Positions 10,881-23,400 of a stretch of DNA of 64,000 bases are shown here, piece after piece. Positions within the stretch are counted from its first letter, which is position 1. Each line of letters starts with the position of its first letter. Made by a program: the position numbers and the translations under genes. The DNA lies in contig JAJFZO010000896.1 in NCBI GenBank assembly GCA_021397835.1, forward strand, positions 93,501 to 157,500. Direction: 5' to 3'. This DNA comes from Moringa oleifera. Lineage: Eukaryota > Streptophyta > Magnoliopsida > Brassicales > Moringaceae. The notes under the pieces are model-generated. The model was not told where the DNA came from. It did not search any database and was given only the letters and a program-made list of their open reading frames with translations.

Positions 10881-13031
10881 AGAATGGATAAAACTTGGAT
10901 CTTTGTTGATAGAAGATCAGAGGCATATGATGTAGGGGTAAATAACATTTTGGATTATGCTGTTTAAAATAGTGATAATCCTGAATTAGTTCGATGTCCA
11001 TGTATTAAATGTGGTAATATGAAGCGTCACACTCCATGCGAGATATGAAATCATTTATATGTATATGGAGTTGATAGCAGCTATCAAAACTAGATGTGGC
11101 ACGGAGAAACTAGTATGTTGGGTCTTCTACTAGTAGGAATGCTAAGGTTATTAGGGAGGTAAAACACATCGAAAAAGTTGATAACATGATAGAAATGGTA
11201 TAAGAGGCATATGCAGAGTATGATAGTAATCCTAATCACTTTGATAGATTGCTTTGTGATGTGGAGAAACCTTTGTATTCTGGATCAGTGAAGTTTACTA
11301 AATTATCTGCTCTAGTTAAATTGTACAATTTAAAGGCAAATATGTTTGGTCCAATCAAAACTTTAGTGATGTTTTAAATTTGATTGCCAAAATATTTTCT
11401 GATAATAATGAAATACCTACATCCATGTATGATGCCAAGAAAACATTAAATGCATTAGGCATGGAGTATCAAAAGATCCATGCCTGTCCAAATGATTACA
11501 TATTATATAGGAAGGAGTTTCAGGATGATATCCAATGTCCAACTTATGGACTTTCAAAATGGAAAGTAATGAAGAATGATAACAAAATAAAGTTTAATGT
11601 GCCTATTAAGGTGTTGTGGTATTTTCCACTGATACTAAGATTTAGAAGAATGTTCAGAAGTTTTGAAATATCAAAAAACCTTACATTGCATTGAAATAAA
11701 AGGGAAATCGATGGTCAATTGAGGCACCCATCGCATACACCATCATGAAAATTGGTTAACTACGTATGGCCAAAGTTTGCGTTAGAGCCAAAGAACTCAA
11801 GGCTTGCTATATCAGTAGATAGGATCAATCCACATAGTATATTGAGTAGTCGACATTGTTGTTGGCCGATGATTATGGTGAATTATAATTTATTGCCGTG
11901 GTTGACAATGAAGAGAAAATTCATGATGTTGATATTGCTAATATCAGGTCCTAAACAACTTGGTAATGATATCGATGTCTACTTGGCTCTGCTTATAAAA
12001 GATTTGAAAATGTTATAGGACATAGATGTAAAAGTATATGATGCGTACCATAATGAGTCATTCAACTTGAGAGCTATTTTGTCATGGATAATCAATGATT
12101 TCCCTGCCTATGGTAATTTATCTGGTTGTACTGTTAAAGGATATTATGTTTGTCCTATCTGTGCTGAGAACACCCAAGCTAGTCACTTAAAACATAGTAA
12201 AAAGATGTCACATGTTGGACAAAAAAGATTCTTACCATGGCATCATCCTTACCATAGACAAAAAAAGACCTTCAATGGTGAACAAGAAGTTAGAATTATT
12301 CCCCAACCATTAAGCAGTGAAGAAGTCTTTAATAGTGTTCAATGTTTAGTAAATTCATGGGGAAAGTCAAAGAAACGAAGCACAATGCGTAAAAAAGATA
12401 TTGTTGCACGGTGTTGGAAGAAGAGGTCGATTTTCTTTGACTTATCATATTAGAAGTCTATGCATATCAAACATATTCTAGATGTCATGCATATTGAAAA
12501 GAATGTTTGATATAGTCTTCTTAGGATAGTACTTGGCATTCCTGAAAAATCTAAAGATGGATTAGCTCCTAGAATGGATTTGAAAGACATGGGGTTAACG
12601 TCTGAACTGGAACCACAAGTTCGTGGTAATCATACATTTCTACCGCTTGCATGCTATACTTTATCTAGGGAAAAAAAATATGTTTTAAAGTTTTCAATGA
12701 GATTAAAGTCCCAAATAGGTATTCTTTGAAAATCAGAAATCTAGTATCCATGTATAACTTAAAACTATATGGGTTGAAGTCGCATCATTGTCACATCCTA
12801 ATGCAACAACTTTTATCTATTGCTTTATGAGGTGTGTTATCCAAACATGTTAGATATGCTTTCATTAGAATTTGCATGTTCTTCAATTTGTTATGCCAAA
12901 AGGTGGTGGATGTTTCAAAGCTGGATGGAATCCAAAATGAACTTGTGAAAACACTGTGCTTGCTTGAGAAGTACTTCCTTCCCAACTTCTTTGATATTAT
13001 GGTCCACCTTATTATTCATCTTATCAGAGAA

Positions 13032-13101
13032 GTAAAATTATATGGTCCTATGTATTTACGATGGATGTAAAATTATATGGTCCTGTGTATTTACGATGGA
13101 T
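13032..13101 (+). repeat. 35 bp tandem duplication inside the transposase
   Basis: Two copies of a 35 bp segment starting gtaaaattatatggtcct lie head to tail (13,032-13,066 and 13,067-13,101) and differ by one base. Because 35 is not a multiple of three, the duplication shifts the DUF4218 reading frame; the conserved RWM-YPFER stretch is split over it. Confidence 0.95.
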
Positions 13102-13395
13102 GTATCCATTTGAAAGATATATGAAATTACTAAAGGGTTATGTTCGAAATCATAATAGATTTGAGGGTAGTATTGCTGAGTCATGCATTGCAAAAAAGGC
13201 ATTAGAATTCTGCATTAATCATTTATTTGCTATGGATATTATTGGGATTCCTCCATAAAAGAATGTATTTGGTCACTCTACTCGAATGGAAAAGCTCTAA
13301 CTAATGGAAGTGATGGCAAAGCTGACAGTGTCCTCCTTCAACAAGCTCACTTATATGTTTTGATGAATACAAGCGAAAGTTCAAGCATATATAAG

Positions 13396-13479
13396 GTAAT
13401 TAAATTTTACAACTCATAGTTCATTGTTATATCAAATAATGTTTGAATTATTGATTGATGATTTATTCTTAATATGTAG
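13396..13479 (+). other. Probable intron of the transposase pseudogene
   Basis: The segment begins gtaatt and ends atatgtag, is AT-rich, and separates stretches that read as transposase (FDEYKRKFK before, EHLNQL after). It is about 84 bp, normal for plant introns. Confidence 0.6.
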
Positions 13480-13585
13480 TGAGCATTTAAATCAATTAAG
13501 GGTCGATAATTCTATTAAGTCAAAATGACTTAAATGGTCACATGATGAACAAAATCGAACTTTAAGTAATTGGTTACGCACACTT

Positions 13586-13663
13586 GTAAGAATACTTATT
13601 CTTGTCTACATATTAAATTCATTTGTAATATATATGGTTGATCTAATATATGTGATGATACAG
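13586..13663 (+). other. Probable intron of the transposase pseudogene
   Basis: It starts gtaagaat and ends gatgatacag with a T-rich interior. It follows a stretch reading NRTLSNWLRTL and precedes the DUF4216-like part. Confidence 0.6.
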
Positions 13664-13900
13664 ATTAAGAATGAACTTTTATTATCCAATCATAATGTCT
13701 CATCAACACTACGATGGATTGCCCATGGTACTCGATCCATAGTAATCAAGTATCCTTGATATATCATCAATGGTTATCGCTTTTACACAAAGCAATGAGA
13801 TAACTCAAGGATCCATCAAAATTGTGGTGTCACTTTAGTTGCCAACACCATACAAATCTCCAGTGCTAAGGATAAAAATCCAATATACGATGATTTATTT

Positions 13901-14217
13901 TTCATTTCACATTTCTTTTTGTAATAATTTGCCACCTGTTGATTTATTTGACCAAATGGCTGACCATCATCTTACATATGCTCGAGATAATGGTAAAAGA
14001 TTGTAGGTTTGAGTATTTTTTAAAGTAGTGATGAATTGCCTCATGTATCAAAGTTATCATGTCTTTTATAATTTTATTTTATTTTTTTGGTTATATCATG
14101 TTTAGCATATATGATGCTAATCACATATTTTTTTTGTTTACAAAGTTGATGGATCCTTCTGAACACTCAAATGAAGGCTCTTGAGGGCCGAAAAAATGAG
14201 GTATCACTAGTATGTTT
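13901..14217. other. 3' flank of the transposase up to the rDNA junction
   Basis: This AT-rich DNA probably still belongs to the CACTA element (a short ADHHLTYARDN-like reading at about 13,960). It ends at about 14,218, where the text becomes homologous to the spacer just downstream of 26S seen at 44,361 and 53,515. Confidence 0.4.
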
Positions 14218-14390
14218 AAGATAATTGTCCCTCTCTTTTCGACAATCGATGCCCTGACATCTGAAATCGTCCCTCAAGATAATGACCTGGAAAAAGAAGC
14301 AAGTCCTTTGGACTTGTGGAGAATGAGAAACACAAGGGAAAAACACTTGGAAACATAACGGGAAGCATTGGGGAACCAAGTGTTACTCCA

Positions 14391-14425
<35 letters not shown>

Positions 14426-14446
14426 AGAAACTTGTCCATCGATGCT
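14218..14446 (+). other. rDNA intergenic spacer, 26S-proximal part (unit 1)
   Basis: The segment aattgtccctctcttttcg to aaccaagtgttactccaata is found again at about 44,361-44,537 and 53,515-53,690, each time right after the end of 26S. Here no 26S precedes it; a CACTA remnant does. It ends in a short (AT)n run and a link into the subrepeat array. Confidence 0.8.
14395..14423. repeat. (AT)n microsatellite in rDNA spacer
   Basis: A run of about 14 AT dinucleotides. The same place in the other two spacer copies has only a short A/T stretch (aaaaaataaattta near 44,536; aaatatatatatg near 53,690), so the run expanded in this unit. Confidence 0.9.
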
Positions 14447-17400
14447 GTCCCGTGGCAAAGTACTGCCCAGTGAGTGAGCCAAGGGAGTCGAGTCACATGG
14501 ACACTGGGCACGGGAGGCATGCCTCGCCAGCCCCCAGCTGGCACGGCATCGGCTGAGTGCCCAGTGTGCGACAGCGGTGGACACGCCAGTCAGGCCATTG
14601 GCGCCCATCGCTTGCCAGCCCCCTCGTCCTTGACCCTTGACATGGTGCCCAGCAAGCGAGCCAGGGGTGCCGCGTCGCACGGACCTTGAACATAGGAGGC
14701 ATGCCTCACCAGCCCCCAGCTGGCACGGCATGGGCCAAGTGCCCAGCGTGTGGCAGCAGTGGGCGCGCCAGCCAGGCCAGTGAAGCCCATTGCGAGCCAG
14801 CCCAGTCGTCTCGGTCCCACGACCTAGTGCCCAGCGAGTGAGCCAGGGAAGCCACGTCTCCCAGGGCCTGGTCACGGGAGGCATGCCTCGGCAGCCCCCA
14901 GCAGGCATGGCGTGGGCTGCTTGCACAGCGTACGGCAGCGGTGGGTGCAGTCGCCAGGCCACGGGCGCCCATCACGAGCCAGCCACTTCATCCTTCCCCT
15001 TGGACACGGAGCCCAACGAGCGAGCCAAGAGAGCCGTGTCGCATGGACCCTGAGATGGGAGGCATGCCTCACAGCCTCCAACAGGTGCGGCAGGGCCGTC
15101 GGCCTAGCATGCAACAGCAGTGGGCGTGCCAGCCAGACACTGGACCCCCTTGCAAGCCAGCCCCCTCGTCCCTAACCTCGACATTGTGCCCATTGAGTGA
15201 GCCAGGAGAGCCGCATCGCACGGACCCTGGGCACAGGAGGCAAGCCTCAGCAGCTCCCAGCAAGCACAACATGGGCTGCTTGCCCAGTCTGTGGTAGCAA
15301 GGAGCGCGCCAGCAAGGCCACGGCCGCCCATCGCGAGCCAGCCCCCTCGTCCTTGCCCCACAACATAGTGCCCAGTGAGCGAGTCAGGGGAGCCGCGTCT
15401 CATGGTCCCCGAACATGGGAGGAACACCTCTGCAGCCCCCAGCAGGCATGGGATGGGCTGGGTACCTAGCATGCGGCAGCTGTGGACACACCAGCCAGGC
15501 CATGGGCGCCCATCACGAGCCAGCCCCCTCGTCCCTACCCATCAATATAGTGCATAGCGAGTGAGCCAAGGGAGCTGCATCGCACAGACCTTGGGCAAGG
15601 GAGGCAGGCCTTGGTAGCTCCCAGCAGGCACGGCATGGGCTGCTTGCCCTGTGTACGGGAGCAGTGGGCGCGCCAGCCAGGCGGTGGGTGCCCATCATGA
15701 GCCAGCCCCTCGTCCCTACCCCTCGACTTACTGTCCAGAGAGTGAGCTAGCGGTGCCGCGTCGCATGGACCCTGTGTTGGGAGGCATGCCTCGGCAGCCC
15801 CCAGCCAGCATGGCATGGGCTGCTTGCCCAGCGTGTGGCAACTGTTGGCGTGAAAACCAGGCCAGTGGCGCCCATCGCGAGCCAGCCTCCTCGTCCCTGC
15901 CCCTCAACAGGGTGCCCAGGGTGCGAGCCAGGGGAGCTGCGTCACATGGACCCTAGGCATGGGAGGCATGCCTCGACAACCCCCAGCAGGCTCGGCATGG
16001 GCTGCTTGCCCCGCGTTTGGCAACGGTAGGCGCGCCAGCGTGGCCACAGGCACCCATCGCAAGTCAGCCCCTTTGTCCCTGCCCTTCGACAAGGTGCCCA
16101 GCGTATGAGCCAGGGTAGGTGCGTCACATGGACCCTAGGCACCGGAGGCATGCCTCGGCAGCGGCACGCATGCTAGCGATGCCACAAGCGCCCATCACGT
16201 GCCTGCCCCCTCATCCCTGCCTCTCAACATAGTGCCTAGCGAGTGAGCTATGGGAGCCGCGTTGCACGGACCCTGGGCACGAGAGTCACGCCTCAACAGC
16301 CCCCAGCAGGCATGGCATGGGCTGCTTGCCCAGCGTGTGACAGCAGTGGGTGCACTAGCCAGGCCACGGGCGCCCATCATGAGCCAGCCCCCTTGTCCCT
16401 ATCCTTCAATGTAATGCCAAGAGAGTGAGCCAGGGCAGCCACGTCGCATGGACCCAGGGATCGAAGGCATGCCTTGGCAGCCCCCAGAGGCAAAGGGTTG
16501 GGCTTCTTGCCCAGCGTGCAGCAACGATGGGTACACCAGCTAGGCCATGGGTGCCAATCGCGAGCTAGCCTCCTCGTCCCTGACCATCAACGTAGTGCTC
16601 AGCGAGCGAGCTAGGGGAGCCATGTTGCATGGACCCTATGCACGAGTGGCACGTGACAGCAGCATCCAGTAGGCACGGCATGGGCCAAGTGCCCAGCATA
16701 CGGCAGCGGTGGGCGCGCCAGCAAGGCCACAGACGTCTAGCGCGAGCCGGCCCCGTTGTCCCTGTCCCTCGACATAGTGCCCAGCGAGCGAGCCAGGGGA
16801 GCCATGTCGCATGGACCTTGGGCATGGAAGGCATGCCTCGACAGCCCCCAGCAGGCACGACCTGGGCCAAGTGCCAAGCATGCGGCAGCGGTGGGTCAAG
16901 CGCCCAGTAGGAACGGCATGGGTCAAGCGCCGAGAGTGCAGCAGCTGTGGGCGCGCCAGCCAGGCCAGTGGCGCCCATCGTGAGCTAGTCCCTTTGTCCC
17001 CGACCCTTGACATAGTGCCCAACGAGCGAGCCAGGGGAGTCGCATCGCACGGACTCTGCACACGAGGGGCATGCCTTGGCAGCCCCCAGCACGCACGGCA
17101 CGGGCCAAGCGCCCTGCGAGCAGCAGCTGTGGGTGCACCAACAAGGCCAGTCGCGCCCATCGCGAGCCAGCCCCATCATCCCTGTCCCTTGACTTAATGC
17201 CCAGCGAACGAGCCAGGGGTGCCACGTCAAACGAACCCCGGGCACGAGAGACATGCCTTGGTAGCCCCCAATAGGCATGGCACGGGCCAAGTGCCCAGCG
17301 TGCAGCAGCAGTGGGTGCGCCAGCACGGCCAGTGGCGCCCATCGCGAGCCAGTCCCCTCGTCCGTGCCCCTCGACGTAGTGCTCTGTGAGCGAGCCACGG

Positions 17401-20400
17401 GAGCCATGTCGCACAGACCCCTGGGAACTTAAGTCATCACTCAGCATCCCCCAGCAGGCACGACATGGGCTGTTTGCCCAGCGTTTGGCAGCGGTGGGCA
17501 CACCAGCGAGGCCACGGGTGCCCATCACGTGCAAGCCCCCTCATCCCGAACCCTCGACGTTGTGCCCAATGAGCGAGCTAGAGGAGCCGCATCGCATAGA
17601 CCCTGGGCATGGGGAGATGCCTCACAAGCACCCAGCAGCAACGGCATGGGCCAATCGCCCAGAGTGCAGCAGTTGAGGGCGCGCCAGCCAGGCTAGTGTC
17701 GCCCATCATGAGCCAGCCTCCTCGTCTCCGACCTTCGACGTAGTGCCCAGCGAGGGTGCCAGGGGAGCTGCGTCGCATGGACCCTGCACATGGGAGGCAT
17801 GCCTTAGCAGCCCACAGCAGGCATGGCATGGGGCAAGTGCCCAGCGAGCAGTAGCGATGGGTGCACCAGCAAGGCCAGTGGCACCCATCGCGAGCCAGCC
17901 CTCTCGTCCCCGATCCTCGACGTTGTGCCCACCGAACGAGCCAGGGGAGCCGCATCACATGGACCCTGGGCATGGGAGGGATGCCTCGGCAGCCCCCAGC
18001 AGGCATGACATGGGCTGCTTGCCTAGCGTTTGGCAGCAGTTGGCGCACCAGCAAGGCCACGGGCGCCCATCGCTTGCCAGCCCCCTCGTCCCTGCCCCTC
18101 GACATGGTGCGCTGCGAGCGAGCTAGGGGAGCTGCATCGCATGGACCCTGGGCACAGGTGGCATGCCTTGACAACGCCCAGCAAGCATGGCATGGGCCAA
18201 GTGCCCAAAGTGCAGCTGCTGTGGGTGCGCCAGCCAGGCCAGTGGCACCCATCGTGAGCCAGCCCCCTTGTCCCCGACCCTCGTCGTAGTACCCAGCTAG
18301 TGAGCCAAGGGAGCCGTGTCGTACGGTTCCTGCACATGGGAGGCAAGCAGCCCCAAGCAGGCACGGAATGGGTCAAGTGCCCAGCGAGCAGCAGCGGTGA
18401 ATGCGCCAGCAAGGTCAATAGCGCCCATTGCGAGCCAGCCCCCTCGTCCCCGACCCTTAATGTAATGCCCAGCGAGTGAGCCAGGAGAGCCGCGTGGCAC
18501 GGACCCTGGGAATGGGACGCATTACTCGGCACCCCCTGGCAGGTACGGCATGGACTGCTTGACCAGGGTTCGACAGAGGTGGGCACACCAGCATGGCCAC
18601 GGGCGCCCATCGCATGCCAGCCCCCTCATCCCCGACCCTCAACATTGTGCCCAATAAGCAAGCCAGGGGAGCCGCGTCACATGGACCCTGGGCATGGGAG
18701 GCATGCCTCAGCAGCCCCCAACAGGCATTGCATGGGCTGCTTCCCTAGCGTGCGGCAGCAGTGGGCACACCGGCAAGGCTACGGATGCCCATCGCGTGCC
18801 AGCCCCCTCATCCCTGCCCCTCGACATGGTGCCCAGTGAACGAGCCAAGGGAGCCACATCGCATGGACCCTGGGCACAGGAGGCATGCCTCGGCAGTGCC
18901 CAGCAGGCACTGCATGGGCCAAGCGCCCAGAGTGCGGCAGCTGTGGGTGTGCCAGCCAGGCCAGTGGCGCCCATCGTGAGCCAGCCCCCCTGTCCTCGAC
19001 CCTCGACGTAGTGCCCAGCGAGCGAACGAGGGGAGTCGTACCGTACAGACCCTGCACATAGGAGGCACGCCTTGGCAGCCCCCAGCAGGCACGGCATGGG
19101 CCAAGTGCCCAACGAGCAGCAGCGGTGGGTGCGCCAGCAAGGCCAGTGGCGCCCATCGTGAGCCAGCCCCCTCGTCCCCGACCCTCGATGTTGTGCCCCG
19201 TAAGAGATCTAGAGGACCCGCGTCGCATGGACCCTAGGCACGGGAGGCACACGTCGACAGCCCCCAGCAGGCACGGCATAGGCAAAGTGCCCAGCGTGCG
19301 GCAGCAGTTGGTGCGCCAGCAAGGCCAGTGGCGCCCATCGCAAGCCAACCCCATCATCCCTGTCCCTCCACTTAGGGCCCAGCGAACGAGCCAGGGGTGT
19401 CGCGTCGCATGGGCCCTGGGCATGGGAGGCACAAGTCAACAGCCCCCAGCAGGCATGGCATGGGCCGCTTGCCAAGTATTCGGCAGTGGTGGTCACACCA
19501 ACAACGCCACAGGCGCCCAACGTGTGCCAGCCCCCTCATCCCCGACACTTAACATAGCGGCCAGTAAGCGAGCCAGGGGAGCCGCGTTGCATGGACCCTG
19601 GGCATGGGAGGCTTGCCTCGGCAGCCCCTAGCAGGCACAGCGAAAGCCCTGTGCCTAGTGTATGGCAGCGGTGGGCGCGCCAGCCAGGCCACTGGAGCCC
19701 AACGCGAGCCAGCCCCATTGTCCCTGTCCCTCGACGTAGTGCCCGGCGAGCAAGCTAGGGGAGCCGCGTCGCGTGGACCCTGGGCACGGTATGCATGCCT
19801 CGGCAGCCCCCAGCAGGAACTGCGTGGGCCAAGTGCCCAGCATGCAGCAGCGGTGGGTGCACCAGCCGAGCCATGTGGCGCCCATCGCGAGCCAGCCCCC
19901 TTGTCCCCGACGCTCGACGAAGTGCCCAGCAAGCGAGCTAAGGGAGCTGTGTCGCATGGACACTGGGCACAGCATGCATGCCTCGACCGCCCCCAGCAGG
20001 GACGGCATGGGTTGCTTGCCCAACGTGCGGCTGCTGTGGGCGTGGCAGCTAGGCCACGGTCGCCCATCGCGAGCCGCCCCCTCGTCGCTGCCCCTCAACT
20101 TACAGCCCAGTGAGCGTGGTAAGGGAGCCGCATTGCATGGACCATGGGCACAGGAGGCATGACTCAGCCATCCCCAGCAGGCACGGCATGGGCTGCTTGC
20201 CCAATATGCAGCTGTTGTGGGCGCAGCAGCCAGGCCACGGTCGCCAATCGCAAGCCGCCCCCTCATCGCTGCCCCTCCACTTACGGCCCAGTGAGCGTGC
20301 CACGGGAGCCACGTTGCACGGACCGGGAGGCATGACTCGACAGTCCCCAGCATGCACGGTATGGGCTACTTGCCCAGCGTTCGGCAACGGTGGTCGTGCA

Positions 20401-23400
20401 AGCTAGGCCACCGGTGCCCAACACGAGCCAGCTTCATTGTCCCTGTCCCTCGACATAGTGCCCAGCGAGCGACCCAAGGGAGTCACGTCGTAAGGACCTT
20501 GGGCACAGGAGGCATGCCTCGGCAGCCCCCAGCAGGCACAACATGGGTCAACCGCCCAGCGTGTGGGAGCTGTGGGCGCATTAGCCAGGTCAGTGGTGCC
20601 CATCGTGAGCCAGCCCCCTCGTCCCCGATCCTCGACGTAGTGCCCAGAGAGCAAGCCAGGGGAGCCATGTCACATGGGCCCTTGGCACAGGAGGCACACG
20701 TCGACAGCCCCAAGCAGGTACGGCATTGGCCAAGTGCCGGGCGTGCGGCAACGGTGGGCGCGTAAGCCTGGGCATTGGCGCCCATCGTCCCTGTCCCTCG
20801 ACGTAGTGCACAGCGAATGAGCAAGAAGAGCCGCTTCGCACAGTAGGCATGGCATTGGCCAAGTGCCCAGCATGCAGCAGCGGTAGGTGCGCCAGCCAGG
20901 TCAGAGGCGCCCATCACGAGCCAGCCCCCTTGTCCCTGCCCCTCGACATAGTGCCCAGCGAGTGAGCCAGGGGTGCCTCATCGCACGGACCCTGGGCACA
21001 GGAGGCATGCGCCGGCAGCCCCCTAGCAGGTATCACATAGATCAAGAGCCCAGCGAGCAGCAGTGGCGGGTGTGCCAGCCAGGCCAGTGATGTCCATCAC
21101 GAACCAGCCCCCTCGTCCCTGCCCCTCCACTAACAGCCCAGCGAGTGAGCCAAGGGAGCTGCGTCGCATGGACACTGGGCACAGAAAGCATGCCTCAGTA
21201 GCCCTCAACAGGCATGGAATGGGCTGCTTGGCCACCGTGCGGCAGTTGTGGGCGCGTGAGCTAGGCCACGGGCGCCCATCGCAAACCAGCCCCCCCATCC
21301 CTGGCCCTCCACTTACTCCACAGCGAGCGAGCAAGGGGAGCCGCGTTGCACGGACCCTGGGCACGGGATGCATGCCTCGGCAGGCCCCCAGCAGGCACAG
21401 CATGGGTCAAGTGTCCAGCATGCGGTAGCGGTGGGCGTGCCAGCCAGGCCAGTGGCGCCCATCACGAGCCAGCCCCCTCGTCCCTGCCCCTCAACATAGT
21501 GCCCACCGAGCGAGCCAGGGTTGCCGTGTCGCACAGTCCCTGGGCACGGGAGGCATGCCTCGACAGCCCCCCAGTAGGCATGGCATGGGTCAAGTGTCCA
21601 GCATGCGGCAGCAGTGGGTGTGCCGGCCAGGCCAGTGGCGCCCATTACGAGCAAGCCCCCTCGTCCCTGCCCCTCGACATGATACCCAGCGAGCAAGCCA
21701 GGGGCGCCGCATCGCACGTAACCTGGGCATGGGAGGCATGCCTTGGCTGCCCTTAGCAAGCACGGCATAGGCTGCCTGCCCAACGTGCGATAGCTGTGGG
21801 CACACCAGCCAGGCCGTGGGCACCCATCGTGAGCCAGCCCCCTCGTCTCTGCCCCCCCACTTACTGCCCAGCGAGTGAGCCAGGGGAGCTGCGTCACACA
21901 GACCTTGGGCATGGGAGGCATGACCCGGCAGCCCCCAGTAGGCATGGAATGGGCTGCTTACCCGGCATGTGGCAGCAGTGGGCATGCCAGCCAGGCCACG
22001 GGCGCCCATCGCAAACCAACCCCCTCGTCCCTGCCCTTCTACTTACTGCCCAGCGAGCTAGCTAGGGGATCCGCGTCACACGAACCATGGGCATGGGAGG
22101 CAAGACTCGGCAGCCCCCAGCAGGCATGGCATTGGCTACTTGCCCAGTGTTCGGCTGCGGGAGACAAACCAGAAAAGCCATGGGAGCCCATCACGTGCCA
22201 GCCCCCTCGTCCCTACCCCTCGACTTACTGCCCAGCGAGCGAGCAAGGGGAGCCACGTCGCACGGACCCTGGTCAAGGGAAGCATGCCTCAGCAGCCCCC
22301 AGCAGGCACGGCTTGGGCTGCTTGCCCAGCGTGCAGCAGCGGTGGGCTCACGAGTAAGGCCACGGGAGCCCATCGCGTGCCAGCCCCCTCATCCCTGCCC
22401 CTCTACTTACTGCCCAGCTAGGGAGCCAGGGCAGCCATGTCACATGGACCCTGGCCATGGAAGGCATGCCTCGGCAGCCCCCAGCAGGCGTGGCATGGGC
22501 TGCTTGCCTAGTGTGCGGCAGCTGTGAGTGCACCAGCCTGGACAAGGGCGCCCATCGCGAGCCAGGACCCTCGTCCCTGGCCCTCCACTTACTGCCCAGC
22601 GGGTGAGCCAGGGGATCCATGTCGCATGGACACTGGGTACAAGAGGCATGCCTCGGTAGCCCCCCGCACGCACGGCATGGGCCGCTTGCCCAGCGTGCGG
22701 CCACTGTGGGCGCGCCGGCCAGGCCACGGGTGCCCATCGCAAACCAGCCCCCTCGTCCCTGCCCCCCACTTACTACCCTGTGAGCAAGCCAGGGGAGCCA
22801 TGTCACATGGACCCTAGGCACGGGAGGCATGCCTCGGCAGCGCCCAGTAGGCACGGCATGGGTCAAGTGCCCAGAGTGCGGCAATGGTGGGCGTGCCAGC
22901 CTGGCCAATTTCGCACATCACGAGCCAGCCCCCTCGTCCCCGACCCTCAACGTAGTGCATAACGAGTGAGCAAGGGGAGCCGCATCGCACAGGCCCTGGG
23001 CAGGGGAAGGATAAGTTGGCTGCCCCAGCAGGCACAGCATAGGCCAAGTGCCCACCATGGGGCAGCGGTGGGCGTGCCAGCCACGCCACTGGCGCCCATC
23101 GTGAGCCATAGCCATCGTCGCTGACCCTCAACTTGGTGCCCAGCGAGCGAGCCAGGGAAGCAGCATCGCACGGACCCTGGGCACTGGAGGCATGCCTCGG
23201 CAGCACCCAGAAGGCATGGCTTGGGCCAAGTGCCCAGTGTGCGGTAGCTGTGGGCGTGCCAGCTAGGCCAGTGGCGCCCATCGCGAGCCAGCCCCCTCCT
23301 CACTGACCCTCAACGTAGTGCCCAGCGAATGAGGTCGAGATGCCGCTTCGCACGGAACCTAGGCATGGGAGGCTTGCCTCGGCAACGCCCAGTAGGGACG

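Larger units (their letters stand above)
10884..13900 (+). pseudogene. CACTA transposase pseudogene (TNP2/TNPD family)
   Basis: The ATG at 10,884 opens a frame beginning MDKTWIFV. The order of domains fits plant TNPD/TNP2 transposases. A Transposase-associated zinc region (RCPCIKCGN, about 10,995-11,020) comes first. The N-terminal body is at 11,380-11,600. The Transposase_21 core is at about 11,700-12,350, with SVDRINP, GPKQLGNDIDVYL, NDFPAYGNLSG and YYVCPICAENT. DUF4218 is at about 12,840-13,200 (LCLLEKYFLPNFFD, then RWMYPFERYMK). A DUF4216-like stretch is at about 13,690-13,850 (IINGYRFYTK, then QNCGVTLVA). The enzyme would cut and paste the element by binding its ends. It is dead: TAA at codon 28, many later stops, several frame breaks and a 35 bp duplication in DUF4218. 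Two GT-AG introns near the 3' end are still visible. It lies inside the CACTA element starting at 8,683. The family call is firm; the exact 3' end is not. Confidence 0.88.
8683..14217 (+). mobile_element. Decayed CACTA (En/Spm-like) transposon, right end missing
   Basis: The left end is at 8,683 (CACTATAACAAAAT), possibly with a second nested or duplicated terminus at about 8,838 (tactacaaaaatt, a CACTACAAAAA start with its first C changed to T). Subterminal hairpins, an AT-rich leader and a transposase pseudogene follow in the order expected for an autonomous CACTA element. No right terminus with the reverse-complement end is visible before 14,218, where rDNA spacer begins abruptly. The element therefore appears to be cut off by the rearrangement that joined it to rDNA. 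The transposase has many stops and frame breaks, so the element is dead. Confidence 0.75.

Noticed and set aside
14010..14040. agtagtg near 14,025 as a possible right CACTA terminus
   Set aside because: The reverse complement (cactactttaaaaaa) does not match the left end CACTATAACAAAAT beyond the first bases, and no hairpins precede it.
14216..14962. A 248-residue minus-strand frame across the start of the rDNA spacer
   Set aside because: It spans unrelated DNA: spacer, an (AT)n run and subrepeats. Its repetitive tyrosine-isoleucine stretch is only the microsatellite translated.
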